In this document: positions 8,033 through 17,619 of the stretch, one piece after another
Position numbering within the stretch: the first letter of the stretch is position 1
Layout: the number at the start of each line of letters is the position of its first letter
Assembly (NCBI RefSeq): GCF_002101295.1
Contig: NZ_CP020778.1
Coordinates: 1 to 64,000 of the forward strand
Origin: Candidatus Pelagibacter sp. RS40
GTDB lineage: Bacteria; Pseudomonadota; Alphaproteobacteria; Pelagibacterales; Pelagibacteraceae
DNA length: 64,000 nt
Reading direction: 5' to 3'
Position numbers and translations under genes: made by a program
The notes under the pieces: generated by a model
What the model was told of the DNA's origin: nothing
The model's input: only the letters and a program-made list of their open reading frames with translations
The model's database searches: none

Positions 8033-8059
8033 AAAAAGGCCAGTGTTTCTGGCCTTTTT
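8033..8059 (-). terminator. Rho-independent terminator after pstS
   Basis: A perfect 11-bp inverted repeat (arms at 8033-8043 and 8049-8059: AAAAAGGCCAG / CTGGCCTTTTT) with a 5-base loop, flanked by A and T runs. It is 13 bases past the pstS stop. It separates highly expressed pstS from pstCAB-phoUB and may act as a partial terminator within the regulon. Confidence 0.9.
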
Positions 8060-8072
8060 AAAAGTTAATTGT

Positions 8073-9101
8073 TTATTTTATATTTATAACGTTTAGATCT
8101 ATAGCAGCAGTTCTAGTAACTTTGTATTTATCAGATGCTAAAGGAACTAACCCTATTTTTGCAAGATATCCTCTGTTGCTCATAGCTTTCTTTGATGTGA
8201 ATTCTTTTAAGTATTCTTGTATGCCTGGTATTACACCAACATGAGCTTTTTTAACGTAAAAGAAAAGTGGTCTAGCTATAGGGTAAGAATAATCTTGAAT
8301 ACCTTCTAGAGAAGGCTGAACACCTTCAACTGATGCAGCTTTGACCTTGTCTTTATTTGCTATTAGGTAACTATAACCAAAGAAACCATATGCATCAGGG
8401 TTTGATGTTAGCTTTTGAACAATAAGGGTATCGTTCTCACCTGCTTCAACAGCATAACCATCTTCTCTAATTCTAGTGCAAGCTTTTTTTGGTTTTTTAC
8501 CGTTTGCTTCATATAAAGATTTTGCTGTTTTGGTACATCCTTTTACCATTACTAGAGAATTCCAAGCATCTCTTGTTCCTGAAGTCGGTGGAGCTACTAA
8601 TATTTCAATTTTTTTGTTTGGAAGACTTACATCTATATCACTCCATTTTTTGTATGGATTTTCAACAAGTTTGCCATCAACATCAACTTTTGCAGCTAAA
8701 GCTCTCCACAATTGCTCTTTTGTAAAATCTGCATCTGGAGCACTAACAGCGTGTGCAAATGAGATTCCATCATTACCTACTACAATTTCAATAATTTCTG
8801 AAACTCCATTTTTTTCACATAATGCTTTTTCTTTTGGTTTAATTGCCCTTGAGGCATTTGTTATATCGGGATGATTAGCTCCTACACCTGCACAAAATAA
8901 TTTCATACCTCCTCCAGTACCTGTGCTTTCAATAACTGGGGTCTTGAATTTTCCGCTTTTTCCAAATTTTTCAGCAACCACTGTTGCATAAGGGTAAACA
9001 GTTGATGACCCTACAATTTTGATTTGGTCTCTTGAGTAACTATTTGTTGTAAAACTTAATACTAAAAGAAATCCAAATATTACACTTATTATTTTATTCA
9101 T
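8073..9101 (-). CDS. pstS: Phosphate ABC transporter substrate-binding protein PstS
   Basis: Periplasmic phosphate-binding protein. The ATG at 9101 (342 aa) is chosen over the one at 9122 because AAGGAG lies eight bases before it, and it places the lysine and hydrophobic core of the signal peptide at the very N-terminus (cleavage near residue 22, NSYS). Phosphate-binding signatures are present: GSSTVYPY near the mature start, STGTGGGMK, and the later PPTSGTRDAW segment. Pho-box-like repeats lie upstream at 9158-9186 and a strong terminator follows, so it is probably transcribed alone to high level. Confidence 0.95.
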   Translation of the reverse strand: MNKIISVIFGFLLVLSFTTNSYSRDQIKIVGSSTVYPYATVVAEKFGKSGKFKTPVIESTGTGGGMKLFCAGVGANHPDITNASRAIKPKEKALCEKNGVSEIIEIVVGNDGISFAHAVSAPDADFTKEQLWRALAAKVDVDGKLVENPYKKWSDIDVSLPNKKIEILVAPPTSGTRDAWNSLVMVKGCTKTAKSLYEANGKKPKKACTRIREDGYAVEAGENDTLIVQKLTSNPDAYGFFGYSYLIANKDKVKAASVEGVQPSLEGIQDYSYPIARPLFFYVKKAHVGVIPGIQEYLKEFTSKKAMSNRGYLAKIGLVPLASDKYKVTRTAAIDLNVINIK

Positions 9102-9157
9102 AATTCTCCTTATTAGATTCATAATGTGATCTAAATAAAATTAATTTTTAAATATTT

Positions 9158-9186
9158 TATTAAAGTAAGGTTAAACTTTTATTACA
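9158..9186 (-). promoter_or_regulatory. Pho-box-like triple repeat upstream of pstS
   Basis: On the minus strand TGTAATA (9186-9180), four bases, TTTAACC (9175-9169), four bases, TTTAATA (9164-9158): three related 7-mers in exact 11-bp phase. It lies in the gap between phoR and pstS, 57 bases from the pstS start. It is more degenerate than the pstC copy; supported mainly by the shared phase and context. Confidence 0.55.
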
Positions 9187-9207
9187 ATGACTAACTTTTT
9201 GGTTGAA

Positions 9208-10365
9208 TTATAAAGAATTAAATTTGATATCTATCGTTGTTCCTTCATTTTCAACACTATTAATATCCATCTCTGCTCTATGTTGTGAAACTAAATGTTT
9301 TACAATTGCTAAACCAAGACCTGTACCACCTACACTTCTACTTTTACTCGGATCAACAGTAAAAAATCTCTCTGTGATTCTATGTATAGATTCTTTTGGT
9401 ATACCTATTCCCTTATCAGCAACTGAAACAATATTAAAATCACCATCTTTTTTAGCAGTGATTGTAACTTCTTTATTTTTATCACTGTATTTAATTGAAT
9501 TATCGATAAGATTAGTAAAAATTTCTATTAATTTATCCCTATCACCAATTATTTTAAGATTATCAGTTTTGTTAAATTTAATACTAATATTATTTTTACT
9601 TATGATTTTTTCATAAGTTTTAATAACATAATCAATCAATTCTATAAGATCTATTTCATGGGTTGGTCGTATATGTTCCTGTAATTCAATTTTTGATAAT
9701 GATAATAAATCTCTAATTAAATTTTCCATTCTCTCAGACTGTGAAGTCATTAATGGCATCAAATTATTCAACTCATTATTTTCTTTTAAATCTTTAATAT
9801 TATCAATTGTTTCTAAACCCATTTTTATGGATTGTAGTGGGGTTCTTAATTCATGAGACACATTAGCTACAAAATCAGATTTAAGTTGTTGAAATTTATG
9901 GAATTCTGTTAGGTCTCTAATAAATAAAACACAAGTAACTTCATCAAAAAATAAATTATTTTTATCAAGATAAATTGTTATATTTAATCTTAAAACAGCT
10001 TTATTTCTTATTTCAATTTCAAAGTCTGGTATATTTTTATCTTCAAAAATTTTATCAATCGAGCTTAATAGGTCAGGATTTCTTAAAGAACCACTTATAT
10101 TTTCATTTATTTTAGTATCAAACAATTTTGTTGATGAATTATTACTAAAAATAATTTTTTTTGATTTATCTAAAATTAAAATACCTTCAGGTATACTATT
10201 TAGTAAATCAAATATATTTTTTCTATACTCTTTATTTTCTACAATTTTAACTTCTGTATTCTTACTAGCTGTCTCAGGTTTAATTCCTAATACTCTTTCT
10301 TTTTTAAGTAAAAGAAAAGTTAATAAACCTATTATTAATAATAAGATTACAATTAAAAGTTCCAT
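9208..10365 (-). CDS. phoR: Phosphate regulon sensor histidine kinase PhoR
   Basis: Membrane-bound histidine kinase that phosphorylates PhoB. 385 aa: one membrane helix (about 2-20), a PAS-like domain (about 48-155), a HisKA domain with H171 in SHELRTPL, and a HATPase domain with N288 (NLIDNSIKYS), DKGIGIP at 316-322 and GGTGLGLA at 345-352. The single N-terminal helix and lack of a periplasmic domain fit PhoR, which reads the Pst complex through PhoU. It is immediately upstream of pstS but four bases downstream of an EamA transporter gene, so it may be transcribed with the preceding metabolic genes and not from a Pho box. Confidence 0.92.
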   Translation of the reverse strand: MELLIVILLLIIGLLTFLLLKKERVLGIKPETASKNTEVKIVENKEYRKNIFDLLNSIPEGILILDKSKKIIFSNNSSTKLFDTKINENISGSLRNPDLLSSIDKIFEDKNIPDFEIEIRNKAVLRLNITIYLDKNNLFFDEVTCVLFIRDLTEFHKFQQLKSDFVANVSHELRTPLQSIKMGLETIDNIKDLKENNELNNLMPLMTSQSERMENLIRDLLSLSKIELQEHIRPTHEIDLIELIDYVIKTYEKIISKNNISIKFNKTDNLKIIGDRDKLIEIFTNLIDNSIKYSDKNKEVTITAKKDGDFNIVSVADKGIGIPKESIHRITERFFTVDPSKSRSVGGTGLGLAIVKHLVSQHRAEMDINSVENEGTTIDIKFNSL

Positions 10366-10369
10366 TATA

Positions 10370-11209
10370 CTAAAATAATTTTATTCCTATCACACCTATT
10401 AAAATAATTACTATAGAGGAAATTTTTAATAAATTCATTTTTTCTTTCAAAAGAAAGTATCCAATAAAAATTGATAATAAAATACTAGTTTCTCTTAACG
10501 ATGTAACAACCGGTATTGGTGCTTTTGTGAAGGCCCATACTACTAAAGCATAACTTGCATAAGAAAGTGTTACTCCATAAATAAAGATTTTTTTACCTTC
10601 ATTATAAACGCGTTGTAAAACTTTTTTTTCCCCTATTATTCCAAGTACAAATGGAAAAATTAATGCATTGATAAGAAATGACCAGCTCATAAAAGATATT
10701 GCTGACTCGCTAATCCTTGCTCCGTAACCATCAATTAAAGAGTACGACCCAATAAATACTCCTGTAATCAATGGATATTTTATTTCATTTAAATTACTTA
10801 TTTTATAATTATTTGCTCCGAGTAAAAAAATTCCAAAACATAAAAATAATATTGAAAAAATAACGAATTTATCAAGAACAACTCCTAAAAACAGAATGGA
10901 TATAAAAGTTGTAATTAATGGTCCAGTTCCCCTAGCTATTGGATAAACTTTAGTAAGATCTCCAACTTGATAAGATCTTAATAAAAACCATTGATAACCT
11001 TGATGAATAAATATGCTTATAATTATAAAAATGTAACTATCTACATTTGGAGCTGGAAAATATAAAATTGCTAATAACGATAATGGTGCGTGACCTAGAA
11101 CAATCCCTGTAACTGCAACAGTTTTATCGTTGTGGTTTTTGACAAAACCGTTCCATGTTGCATGAAGCAATGCAGCTACTAAAACAACTGCAAATACAAT
11201 ACCATCCAT
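10370..11209 (-). CDS. EamA/DMT-family transporter
   Basis: 279 aa with about ten predicted membrane helices arranged as two EamA repeats (about 1-135 and 145-279). The N-terminal LLHATWNGFVKN and the second-half PIPVVTSLRETSILLSIFIGYFLL region (parts: PVVTSLRET, FIGYFLLKE) are typical of drug/metabolite transporters. The substrate cannot be read from the sequence. It lies four bases before phoR and ten after the manC-type gene, in one tight minus-strand string. Confidence 0.85.
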   Translation of the reverse strand: MDGIVFAVVLVAALLHATWNGFVKNHNDKTVAVTGIVLGHAPLSLLAILYFPAPNVDSYIFIIISIFIHQGYQWFLLRSYQVGDLTKVYPIARGTGPLITTFISILFLGVVLDKFVIFSILFLCFGIFLLGANNYKISNLNEIKYPLITGVFIGSYSLIDGYGARISESAISFMSWSFLINALIFPFVLGIIGEKKVLQRVYNEGKKIFIYGVTLSYASYALVVWAFTKAPIPVVTSLRETSILLSIFIGYFLLKEKMNLLKISSIVIILIGVIGIKLF

Positions 11210-11219
11210 GTTATAAAAT

Positions 11220-12425
11220 TTATATTACTCTACCGTAAACATCCTGATATCTAACAATATCACTTTCTTTAAGTATTGATCCAACTTGTGCTTCAAAAAT
11301 TTTAACAGGCTTTTTGCTAGGATTTTGAATTCTATGGATTGCTTCAAGTGGAATAAATATATGTTCACCAGGCTTTTTGATTATAATATCTTTATTAAGC
11401 GTAATTTTAGCATTTCCTTGTGTTACCAACCAATGCTCTGCTCGGTGATGATGTTTTTGTAAACTCAAAATCCCTTTTGGTTTTACGTACAATTCTTTGA
11501 TTAAAAATTCATTACCTTCAAATAAATTTGTGTATTTTCCCCAAGGTCGATAATAAATATTCTTCTTTTTAATGTATTTACGTTTATTTTTGTCATACAT
11601 TTTTAATATTTCTTTCCAGCTTCCAAGATCTGACCAAGGAATATCTAATTTAATTGCATTTATTTGTTTTGTTTTTTCTAAAATGGCATAATCAAATGAT
11701 TTAGCTGTAGCTTTTAAAAATGAGGATTTATTTAAATAATAAGTGTTAGATTTATATTTAGCTTTATTAACTGCATCTAGGCAGTTTTTAAATGTTTTAA
11801 GCTGATATTTTTTAAAGTTATTAATTATAGAGTCTTTTCTAAGAAAAAACATACCAGAGTTCCAATAGCCATTTTTTTTAATAACTTGTTTTGCTTTTAC
11901 TTCTTTTGGTTTTTCAATAAATTTTGTTACTTTATTAATATTTCCATTAACTTTTTTTGTAAGAAAATAGCCATATTCGCTTGAGGGAGATTTAGGTTTT
12001 ATGCCAAAGATAAATATATTTTGATCGGTCAAATTAGATTTATTTTTATAAATAGCATTGTTAAAAATATTTACTTTTTCTATTAAATGATCTGATGAGA
12101 AGAACATTAATGGTTGATTGTCTGGAATATCCTTTATTAAGGCAGTACTTAAAATAGCTGGAGCTGTATTTTTTTTAGCTGGTTCTAAAACAATTTTATA
12201 TTTTTTGATTTTATGTTTTTTTAAATGCTGTTTTACTTGTTTAAGGTATTTTGCATTTGTGCTGATTACTGGATTATCAAAAATTGAGCCTTTTATTCTT
12301 TCTAATGTTTTACCTAATAAAGTCCAATTACCAAAATTAATAAACTGTTTTGCTTGATGTTTTTTTTGATTAGGCCAAAGTCTTGTCCCTGCTCCTCCAC
12401 AAAGAATTACAGGTCTAATTTTCAT
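11220..12425 (-). CDS. manC: Mannose-1-phosphate guanylyltransferase / mannose-6-phosphate isomerase type II
   Basis: Makes GDP-mannose from mannose-1-P and GTP, and in bifunctional members also interconverts fructose-6-P and mannose-6-P. The nucleotidyltransferase domain (about 1-270) starts with the GGAGTRLWP loop at residues 10-18 and carries KFIEKP later. The C-terminal cupin (about 300-395) has the PWGKYTNL entry, the metal-binding QKHHHRAEHW and a closing DIVRYQDVYGR typical of type II enzymes. At 401 aa it is shorter than the usual 460-480 but both ends are intact, so this looks like linker trimming and not truncation. No other surface-sugar genes are nearby. Confidence 0.88.
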   Translation of the reverse strand: MKIRPVILCGGAGTRLWPNQKKHQAKQFINFGNWTLLGKTLERIKGSIFDNPVISTNAKYLKQVKQHLKKHKIKKYKIVLEPAKKNTAPAILSTALIKDIPDNQPLMFFSSDHLIEKVNIFNNAIYKNKSNLTDQNIFIFGIKPKSPSSEYGYFLTKKVNGNINKVTKFIEKPKEVKAKQVIKKNGYWNSGMFFLRKDSIINNFKKYQLKTFKNCLDAVNKAKYKSNTYYLNKSSFLKATAKSFDYAILEKTKQINAIKLDIPWSDLGSWKEILKMYDKNKRKYIKKKNIYYRPWGKYTNLFEGNEFLIKELYVKPKGILSLQKHHHRAEHWLVTQGNAKITLNKDIIIKKPGEHIFIPLEAIHRIQNPSKKPVKIFEAQVGSILKESDIVRYQDVYGRVI

Positions 12426-12427
12426 GT

Positions 12428-14146
12428 TTAAATATCCGCGTAAACTTTAACCTCGTTTTTGCCCCCAGGATGTGTAGGTGCTCCTAAGTAAGCTGGTCCA
12501 ACTGTTTGTGCATATTTCCACAACGTTCCATTTCCAAAATTAATCTTTTTTGGTTTCCATTTTTTACGTCTAGATGCCAACTGTTTTTTTGTTAATCTTA
12601 CATTGATAGTTCCTTTTTTTGCATCTATATCGATGATATCACCATTTCTTAAAAGAGCTATTGGACCACCTACTGAAGCTTCTGGGCCAACATGACCAAT
12701 GCAAAATCCTCTAGTAGCTCCAGAAAATCTTCCATCTGTGATTAGTGCAACTTTCTCACCCATTCCTTGTCCATAAATTGCACCTGTAGTCTGAAGCATC
12801 TCTCTCATTCCGGGACCACCTTTTGGCCCTTCATATCTTATTATAATTATATCACCCTCTTTATATTTTTTATTTTTTACTGCCTTATATGCTACTTCTT
12901 CATTATCAAAACATCTAGCTCTTCCGGTAAATTGTAATTTTTTTAAGCCTGCAATTTTTACAATTCCTCCCTCTGGAGCTAGATTTCCTTTTAACCCAAC
13001 TACACCACCATCTGGTGATAATGGGTTATTATACTTTCTCATTACTTTTTGATTTGAATTAAATTTAATATTTTTTAAATTTTCTTTCATTGTTTTGCCA
13101 GTAACGGTTAAACACTCACCGTGTATAAAACCACCTTCGTATAAAGTTTTTAATAACATTGGTACACCACCAGCTAACCACATATCTTTTGCAACATATT
13201 TTCCACCCGGTTTTAAATCTGCTAGATAAGGAGTTTTTTTAAAAATTTTTGCAACATCCATTAAATCAAATTTAATTCCAATTTCATTTGCTATTGCAGG
13301 CAAATGAAGTGCAGCGTTAGTTGATCCACCTGTTGCAGCAACAATTGTTGCTGCATTTTCTAATGATTTTCTTGTAACAATATCTCTTGGTCTTATATTC
13401 TTTGCTAATAAATTCATTACAGCTTTACCACTTTCAACAGCATATTTATCTCGTTTTGTATATGGTGCTGGTGTTCCTGCAGAGTAAGGTAAAGCTAACC
13501 CTATTGCTTCCGATACACACGCCATAGTATTTGCTGTAAATTGTCCACCACATGCACCTGCACTTGGGCAAGCTTTAAGCTCTAATTTTCTTAAAGAATT
13601 TAAAGACATTTTTCCAGAATGATATTTCCCAACACCTTCTATAACATCAACAACTGTCACATCTTTACCATTAAATTTTCCTGGTAATATTGAGCCGCCA
13701 TAAATAAAAACACTTGGAACGTTAAGTCTTACCATTGACATCATCAAACCTGGCAATGATTTATCACAACCTGCTAAACCAACTAATGCATCATAACAAT
13801 GACCTCTAACTGTTAATTCTGTTGAGTCAGCAATCACATCCCTCGAAACTAAAGATGATTTCATTCCCTCATGACCCATCGCTATTCCATCTGTAACAGT
13901 AATTGTACAAAATTCACGAGGGGTTCCACCAGATTGATAAACACCTTTTTTAACTGATTGAGCTTGTCTCATTAGAGCAATATTACATGGTGCAGCCTCA
14001 TTCCATGTAGAAACAACACCAACAAATGGTTTAGCAACATCCTTTTCTGTCAAATCCATAGCGTAATAAAAGGACCTCTGAAATGCTTTATCTGGTCCCA
14101 AAGTTGTATGTCTGCTTGGTAATTTCTTTTTGTTAAATTTTTTCAT
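12428..14146 (-). CDS. ilvD: Dihydroxy-acid dehydratase
   Basis: Iron-sulfur dehydratase of valine, isoleucine, leucine and pantothenate synthesis; converts 2,3-dihydroxy acids to 2-oxo acids. 572 aa, full length. Cluster cysteines are visible in AAPCN (near 54), [11 protein letters not shown] (near 122) and [16 protein letters not shown] (near 195). The C-terminal half has [19 protein letters not shown], here seen as GRFSGATRG and GHVGPEA. Its start overlaps the valS stop by one base, pairing valine synthesis with valine charging. Confidence 0.96.
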   Translation of the reverse strand: MKKFNKKKLPSRHTTLGPDKAFQRSFYYAMDLTEKDVAKPFVGVVSTWNEAAPCNIALMRQAQSVKKGVYQSGGTPREFCTITVTDGIAMGHEGMKSSLVSRDVIADSTELTVRGHCYDALVGLAGCDKSLPGLMMSMVRLNVPSVFIYGGSILPGKFNGKDVTVVDVIEGVGKYHSGKMSLNSLRKLELKACPSAGACGGQFTANTMACVSEAIGLALPYSAGTPAPYTKRDKYAVESGKAVMNLLAKNIRPRDIVTRKSLENAATIVAATGGSTNAALHLPAIANEIGIKFDLMDVAKIFKKTPYLADLKPGGKYVAKDMWLAGGVPMLLKTLYEGGFIHGECLTVTGKTMKENLKNIKFNSNQKVMRKYNNPLSPDGGVVGLKGNLAPEGGIVKIAGLKKLQFTGRARCFDNEEVAYKAVKNKKYKEGDIIIIRYEGPKGGPGMREMLQTTGAIYGQGMGEKVALITDGRFSGATRGFCIGHVGPEASVGGPIALLRNGDIIDIDAKKGTINVRLTKKQLASRRKKWKPKKINFGNGTLWKYAQTVGPAYLGAPTHPGGKNEVKVYADI

Positions 14147-16773
14147 TATAAACTTTCTAAGGTTAGTTGTATTTTTTTAGCATCTTTTTCTAAGTTGTTA
14201 AAGTTAGATTTTTCTTGTTCAACAATGTTTTTTGGAGCTCTATCAATAAAACTTTTTTTAGATAGTCTAATATTTATTTTACCCATTTCTTCTTTAATTT
14301 TAGAGTGTTTTTTTAATAATGTATCTTTAATAGTTTTGATATCTACATCCTGGTCAAAATACATTTTATAAAGCTCACCTTTGATGATTAGACTTGCAGA
14401 TGATTTTTTTTGATCTTCTAATAATATATTAGTTATTCTTCCTAACTTTTTTAGCACAATTTCATTTTTATTAAAAAAATCTTGTGTTTTTAAATTTGTA
14501 TTAGCTAAAGAGACATCAATTAAAGAACCTGGGCTAACTCCTATCTCGTTTTTAAAAGATCTAATTGATGTTATAATTTCAATTATATTACTTACGTCAT
14601 TATATTCGTGGCTTTCTTGAGGTTTTTCATCACTCCAATTGGCGAACATTAAATAATCACTACCATCTTTATCTAATTTATTATTCAGCCAAATCTCCTC
14701 TGTAACAAATGGAATAAATGGATGTAGGATAACCAATATCTCTCTAAAAATATATGCAGAAACTTTTTTAACTTCCTCTATAGAGGATTTATCATCTGAA
14801 TATAATATTGTTTTTGATAGTTCTAAATACCAATCACAAAAAGAATGCCAAACGAATTGATAGACGTTTCTAGCAGCTTCATCAAATCTATAATCTTTTA
14901 TATTTTGCTTAATCTGATTATTAATTGAATAATATTCAGATATTATCCATTTATTTATATTTACCTTAACTTCTTTAGGCTTTTTTATTTCATCGAAATT
15001 GCAATCATTTTGTTTGAGTAAATTGTTTGCATTCCATATTTTATTTAAAAAGTTTCTATACCCTTTCACTCGATCCTCTGAGAGTTTTACGTCTCTTCCT
15101 GGAGATGCCATAGATAATAATGTAAATCGTAGTGCATCTGCTGAATATTTCTCTATTAAATCCAATGGATCAATAACGTTTCCTTTTGACTTAGACATTT
15201 TCTGTCCTTTTTCATCTCTAACTAAAGCATGAACATAAATATCTTTAAATGGCTCTTTTTCTAAAAAAGCCATTCCCATCATCATCATTCTAGCCACCCA
15301 AAAAAAAATAATATCAAAACCAGTTACCAAAACTGTTGTTGGATAAAATTTTTTTAAATATTCAGTTTGATTAGGCCAGCCTAAAGTTGCGAATGGCCAT
15401 AGACCTGATGAAAACCAAGTATCAAGTACATCTTCATCTCTTTTTAATTCAACATCTTTTTTATAATAATTTTTAGCCTCTTTGATTGCTTCCTCTTCAG
15501 TATACTCTACAAACACTTTTCCATCAGGACCGTACCAAGCAGGTATTTGATGACCCCACCAAAGTTGTCTTGATACGCACCAAGGTTCAATATTGTCCAT
15601 CCATTGAAAATATGTTTTAGACCAATTTTCAGGAAAAAAATTTGTTGATTTATTTTTTACAATTTCTTTAGCTTTTATGGATAGTTTTTTTGCATCAGCA
15701 AACCATTGTTCTGTTAAATAAGGTTCTATAATTGAATTAGATCTATCTCCATATGGAACTTTATTTTTAATATTTTCTTCTTCTACAAAAAAATTATTTT
15801 CTTTTAATTTTTTTAATAATTGTTTTCTTGCTTCAAATCTATCTAATCCAATAAATTCTTTTGGTGCATTTTCATTTATTTTTCCATCTTCAGTAAAAAC
15901 ATTTATTATTTCTAAATTATTTCTTTCTCCAACTTCATAATCATTAAAATCATGAGCTGGAGTAATTTTTACAGCTCCTGTTCCTTGTTCAGGATCAGCA
16001 TATTCATCTTCTATGATTTTTATTTTTCTTCCAACAAAAGGAATTGTTACAAATTTACCAACAATTTTTTTATATCTTTCGTCACTAGGATTTACTGCAA
16101 TAGCAGTATCACCCAGCATGGTTTCAGGTCTTGTTGTTGCAATGGTTATAAAATCTTCACTATTTTCGATAGGATATCTAATATGATAAAGTTTTGAATT
16201 TACTTCCCTTTGATCTACCTCAAGATCAGAAATGGCAGTTTTTAATACAGTGTCCCAGTTAACTAACTTCTTTGACTTAAAAATTAGATTTTTTTTATAT
16301 AAATCTACAAAAACTTTTAAAACAGATTTAGATAGATTTTCGTCCATAGTAAAAGCATTTCTTGACCAATCACATGAACATCCTAATTTTTTTAATTGAT
16401 TAATAATTATATCTCCATATTCATTTTTCCACTCCCAAACCTTTTTAATAAATTTATCTCTACCTAAATCATTTTTTTTTATGCCGTCTTTTTCTAACTT
16501 TCTTTCAACAAGAGCTTGGGTTGCTATGCCTGCGTGATCAGTACCTGGTTGCCATAAAGTTTCAAAATTATTCATTCTATGAAATCTTACTAATAAATCC
16601 TGAATAGAATTATTTAAAGCATGACCCATATGTAAACTTCCAGTTACATTTGGTGGAGGAATAACTATTGAAAATTTGTTGGTATTTTCTTTGGGTTCAA
16701 AAAGTTTATTTTTTTCCCAGTAAGAATAAATCTTATTTTCTACATCAGTATGGATATATTTATCAGCACTCAT
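14146..16773 (-). CDS. valS: Valyl-tRNA synthetase
   Basis: Class I aminoacyl-tRNA synthetase that charges tRNA-Val and edits Thr. 875 aa. The HIGH-type signature HMGH is at residues 48-51 (within [15 protein letters not shown]) and KMSKS near residue 527. The CP1 editing domain lies between, with [12 protein letters not shown]. The anticodon-binding domain and a short C-terminal coiled coil (about 810-875) complete the protein. First gene of the valS-ilvD-manC-eamA-phoR string. No T-box or other leader is seen in the 120 bases upstream. Confidence 0.96.
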   Translation of the reverse strand: MSADKYIHTDVENKIYSYWEKNKLFEPKENTNKFSIVIPPPNVTGSLHMGHALNNSIQDLLVRFHRMNNFETLWQPGTDHAGIATQALVERKLEKDGIKKNDLGRDKFIKKVWEWKNEYGDIIINQLKKLGCSCDWSRNAFTMDENLSKSVLKVFVDLYKKNLIFKSKKLVNWDTVLKTAISDLEVDQREVNSKLYHIRYPIENSEDFITIATTRPETMLGDTAIAVNPSDERYKKIVGKFVTIPFVGRKIKIIEDEYADPEQGTGAVKITPAHDFNDYEVGERNNLEIINVFTEDGKINENAPKEFIGLDRFEARKQLLKKLKENNFFVEEENIKNKVPYGDRSNSIIEPYLTEQWFADAKKLSIKAKEIVKNKSTNFFPENWSKTYFQWMDNIEPWCVSRQLWWGHQIPAWYGPDGKVFVEYTEEEAIKEAKNYYKKDVELKRDEDVLDTWFSSGLWPFATLGWPNQTEYLKKFYPTTVLVTGFDIIFFWVARMMMMGMAFLEKEPFKDIYVHALVRDEKGQKMSKSKGNVIDPLDLIEKYSADALRFTLLSMASPGRDVKLSEDRVKGYRNFLNKIWNANNLLKQNDCNFDEIKKPKEVKVNINKWIISEYYSINNQIKQNIKDYRFDEAARNVYQFVWHSFCDWYLELSKTILYSDDKSSIEEVKKVSAYIFREILVILHPFIPFVTEEIWLNNKLDKDGSDYLMFANWSDEKPQESHEYNDVSNIIEIITSIRSFKNEIGVSPGSLIDVSLANTNLKTQDFFNKNEIVLKKLGRITNILLEDQKKSSASLIIKGELYKMYFDQDVDIKTIKDTLLKKHSKIKEEMGKINIRLSKKSFIDRAPKNIVEQEKSNFNNLEKDAKKIQLTLESL

Positions 16774-16894
16774 TAGATAAATATTTTATAAATTAATCAT
16801 TTCAATAAACAATAATGAAATTAGGATTTAAATTTATAGACTAATCTAAAAAATCAATTATATAAGGTCATCTATCAAATATTGTATATTTGCT

Positions 16895-16968
16895 GGCAAC
16901 GTGGCGGAATGGTTACGCAGAGGATTGCAAATCCTTGTATCCCGGTTCGATTCCGGGCGTTGCCTCCA
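16895..16968 (+). tRNA. tRNA-Cys (anticodon GCA)
   Basis: Cloverleaf with acceptor stem GGCAACG / CGTTGCC, anticodon GCA at 16927-16929 in a TTGCAAA loop, T arm with GGTTCGATTCC, the cysteine-type discriminator T at 16965, and an encoded CCA (16966-16968). Confidence 0.96.
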
Positions 16969-17018
16969 AAAAAAACTATTGTGATAAACTAAAAAAAAAG
17001 TAAGTTGCAATTTGTTAT

Positions 17019-17094
17019 TCCTCGGTAGCTCAGTTGGTAGAGCAGTTGACTGTTAATCAATTGGTCGCAGGTTCGAGTCCTGCCCGAGGAGCCA
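17019..17094 (+). tRNA. tRNA-Asn (anticodon GTT)
   Basis: Acceptor stem TCCTCGG / CCGAGGA, D arm TAGCTCAGTTGGTAGAGCA, anticodon GTT at 17052-17054, T arm GGTTCGAGTCC, discriminator G and encoded CCA (17092-17094). It follows tRNA-Cys by 50 bases, in the same direction. The facing XRE gene ends ten bases later. Confidence 0.96.
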
Positions 17095-17103
17095 AAAAAT
17101 TCT

Positions 17104-17475
17104 TTATCCAACCTTTGTAATGCTTGGCTGAGAAAGTTGAATATTTTTACCAAACTTAATTTTTTGATCTTGTGTTAACTCTGAGTAAACCTTTACCAAA
17201 AAATTATAATTTACATTCATATGACCTTCTTTTGATTTCTCTAAATTTAAAAGATACTCAGAAAAATCCTCAAAAAAATAATTAATAGGCACTTTTAAAT
17301 AATTAGATAATTGAAGTAATCTAATTGAGCTTACACCATTAGTGCCTTTCTCATATTTTTGAATTTGTTGAAACGTAACGTTTATAGCTTTTGCAACCTT
17401 AGTTTGTGTTAAACCTAGAGCTAACCTTCTAAGCTTAAGCTTATTGCCTAAATGTTTATTGAAATTATCTTCCAT
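17104..17475 (-). CDS. XRE-family transcriptional regulator
   Basis: 123 aa. The N-terminal HTH_3 domain (about 8-65) reads LKLRRLALGLTQTKVAKA followed by VTFQQIQKYEKGTNGVS, the canonical XRE helix-turn-helix. The C-terminal half is helical, without a known ligand domain. This layout is common among alphaproteobacterial SinR/HipB-like regulators. The start is the ATG at 17475, with AGAGGGG seven or so bases upstream; the frame extends one codon to a TTG. The target is unknown; it stands alone between tRNA-Asn and the aap operon and could act on either or on itself. Confidence 0.85.
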   Translation of the reverse strand: MEDNFNKHLGNKLKLRRLALGLTQTKVAKAINVTFQQIQKYEKGTNGVSSIRLLQLSNYLKVPINYFFEDFSEYLLNLEKSKEGHMNVNYNFLVKVYSELTQDQKIKFGKNIQLSQPSITKVG

Positions 17476-17619
17476 CAAAGACCCCTCTTTAATTAAAATA
17501 TATTGTTGAGTTAATAGAATTAGAAGATGTATTTCAAGAGAAAATTTTTTAAAAAATATCTTTTTTTTTAAAATTTAAGATCCTGTCAAGAACCTTTTTA
17601 GCAAAATAGATGATTATTT

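Noticed and set aside
8476..8874. Plus-strand open frames opposite pstS (also 8489-8725)
   Set aside because: Antisense to a clear pstS with conserved motifs; Leu/Phe/Ser-rich shadow composition.
9203..9616. 137-residue plus-strand frame opposite phoR
   Set aside because: Antisense to the conserved HATPase domain of phoR; no independent support.
11220..12425. manC as the edge of a surface-polysaccharide island
   Set aside because: No other glycosyltransferase or sugar genes nearby; flanked by core genes with the same composition.
16774..16894. T-box or attenuator upstream of valS
   Set aside because: No T-box sequence, terminator hairpin or leader peptide rich in Val/Leu/Ile is visible.
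16895..17094. tRNA genes as integration sites of a genomic island
   Set aside because: No integrase, direct repeat of a tRNA end or composition change nearby; flanking genes are core.
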